DNA of 64,000 nucleotides from positions 2,706,001 through 2,770,000 of the forward strand of contig NZ_CP147246.1 of assembly GCF_002174455.2 (NCBI RefSeq). Direction: 5' to 3'. Position 1 is the first letter of the stretch. Every line of letters starts with the position of its first letter. A program made the position numbers and the translations under genes. The DNA is from Enterococcus sp. 9D6_DIV0238 (GTDB lineage Bacteria > Bacillota > Bacilli > Lactobacillales > Enterococcaceae). Shown here in pieces: positions 63,228 through 64,000 of this stretch. Below the pieces are notes generated by a model. The model had not been told where the DNA came from. It saw nothing but the letters and a program-made list of their open reading frames with translations, and searched no databases.

Positions 63228-64000
63228 ATGAACCTATGGAAAAAAGTAATACTAACTGCTTTAGGATTAGTACTTGTTTCAGTTGCCGGTATTTGTGCTT
63301 ATGGAATTAAAATGTATTCTGATGCCAGCGGTACAGTTGAAGGCGTGTATGAATCGATCGATCGAACATCAAAACGCAGAGAAACAGCCGTGAACATTGA
63401 TGCACAAGAACCTTTCTCCGTTTTATTGATGGGAATCGATACAGGAGATCTAGGACGAACAGAACAAGGTCGTTCTGATACGACAATGGTAGTTACTATT
63501 AATCCAAAAGAAAAAAAATCAACAATGATCAGTTTGGACAGAGATATTTTAACTGAGATTGTTGGCTATGGTACAGAAGATAAACTGAACCATGCTTATG
63601 CATTTGGTGGTGCGAAGATGGCGATTGATACAGTAGAAAACTTACTGGATATTCCAATCGATAACTATGTATCGATCAATATGAAAGGCTTAAAAGATCT
63701 GATTGATGCTGTAGGTGGTATCGAAGTGGACAATCCATTTGAGTTTACATTAGATGGTATTACGGTTCCAAAAGGTCATATTAAGCTTGATAGCGAAACT
63801 GGTTTAGCTTATGCTCGAATGCGTGAAGAAGACCCTGAAGGGGATATTGGACGTCAACGTCGTCAGCGTGAAGTTGTTGAAAAAATCGTGAACAAAATCA
63901 TTAGTATAGACGGTTTGACTAAATACAGACAGATTTTGAATGCAGTACAAGATAATGTAAAAACAGATCTAACTTGGGACAATATGGTAGACATTCAGAA
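63228..64000 (+). CDS. LytR-CpsA-Psr family protein, 3' end missing
   Basis: About 257 residues are present before the window edge. A membrane helix (about 5-28) precedes the LCP domain with FSVLLMGIDTGDLGRTEQGRSDT, the acidic/arginine sites MISLDRDI and NHAYAFGG, and the RMREEDPEGDIGRQRRQREVVE pyrophosphate-lipid region. LCP enzymes attach wall polymers or capsule to peptidoglycan. ATG at 63228 follows GAGGAAG. It starts 138 bases after ugd and may anchor this polysaccharide. Confidence 0.92.
   Translation, partial: MNLWKKVILTALGLVLVSVAGICAYGIKMYSDASGTVEGVYESIDRTSKRRETAVNIDAQEPFSVLLMGIDTGDLGRTEQGRSDTTMVVTINPKEKKSTMISLDRDILTEIVGYGTEDKLNHAYAFGGAKMAIDTVENLLDIPIDNYVSINMKGLKDLIDAVGGIEVDNPFEFTLDGITVPKGHIKLDSETGLAYARMREEDPEGDIGRQRRQREVVEKIVNKIISIDGLTKYRQILNAVQDNVKTDLTWDNMVDIQ

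Overview
The window looks like chromosomal DNA of a low-GC Gram-positive of the Lactobacillales, most probably an Enterococcus. Pointers are Gram-positive house-keeping genes (ezrA, rex, thiI beside a cysteine desulfurase, rpoY-rnjA, a T-box valS), strong GGAGG ribosome sites with many TTG/GTG starts, water-forming nox, the efrAB-type drug exporter and liaFSR. I see no insertion sequence, prophage, CRISPR array, rRNA or tRNA gene.

Layout. 1-7.9 kb: ABC transporter, aspartokinase, a HAD phosphatase, ezrA, cysteine desulfurase and thiI. 8-12.8 kb: rex, a repeat array, tpx and T-box valS. 13-16.2 kb (minus strand): a VTT-family membrane protein and YfhO. 16.5-20.8 kb: folC, HAD, radC, csp, a 49-aa minus-strand ORF and a universal stress protein. 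20.9-23.6 kb (minus): rnjA, rpoY and a DUF454 protein. 23.7-36.9 kb: efrAB, gamma-carbonic anhydrase-like protein, wecB/mnaA, Fe-S-family protein, a minus-strand mhqO-like dioxygenase/flavin reductase pair behind a perfect operator palindrome, SPFH protein, HAD, DUF985 cupin, nox and mltG. 37-41.9 kb: greA, liaF-liaS, a second repeat array, liaR, ktrC and a HesB-like protein. 42-49.8 kb: Mga-like regulator, CsbB-like glycosyltransferase, D-2-hydroxyacid dehydrogenase, ispG, DUF1189, sodA and dapF. 49.9-64 kb: a Wzx/Wzy exopolysaccharide or capsule locus from a tyrosine-kinase module (wzz-wzd-wze/PHP phosphatase) through an initiating sugar-phosphate transferase, three glycosyltransferases, acyltransferase, polymerase, flippase and pyruvyl transferase to a UDP-glucose dehydrogenase, ending in a truncated LytR-CpsA-Psr gene.

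Theme. Much of the window serves the cell envelope: division (EzrA), peptidoglycan (MltG), envelope stress (LiaFSR), polymer glycosylation (CsbB-like GT, YfhO), ManNAc supply (WecB) and capsule. A second theme is redox (Rex, Tpx, Nox, SodA, MhqO-like, flavin reductase).

Most unusual signal. Three families of structured intergenic repeats lie between otherwise ordinary genes. The best (8.86-9.31 kb and 39.72-40.03 kb) is a unit of about 120 bp forming a hairpin of about 97 nt. Its outer, middle and apical stems change in compensating pairs between copies. The last copy of each array ends in the same 22-base string containing the Shine-Dalgarno of the next gene (tpx and liaR). One array separates liaR from liaS.
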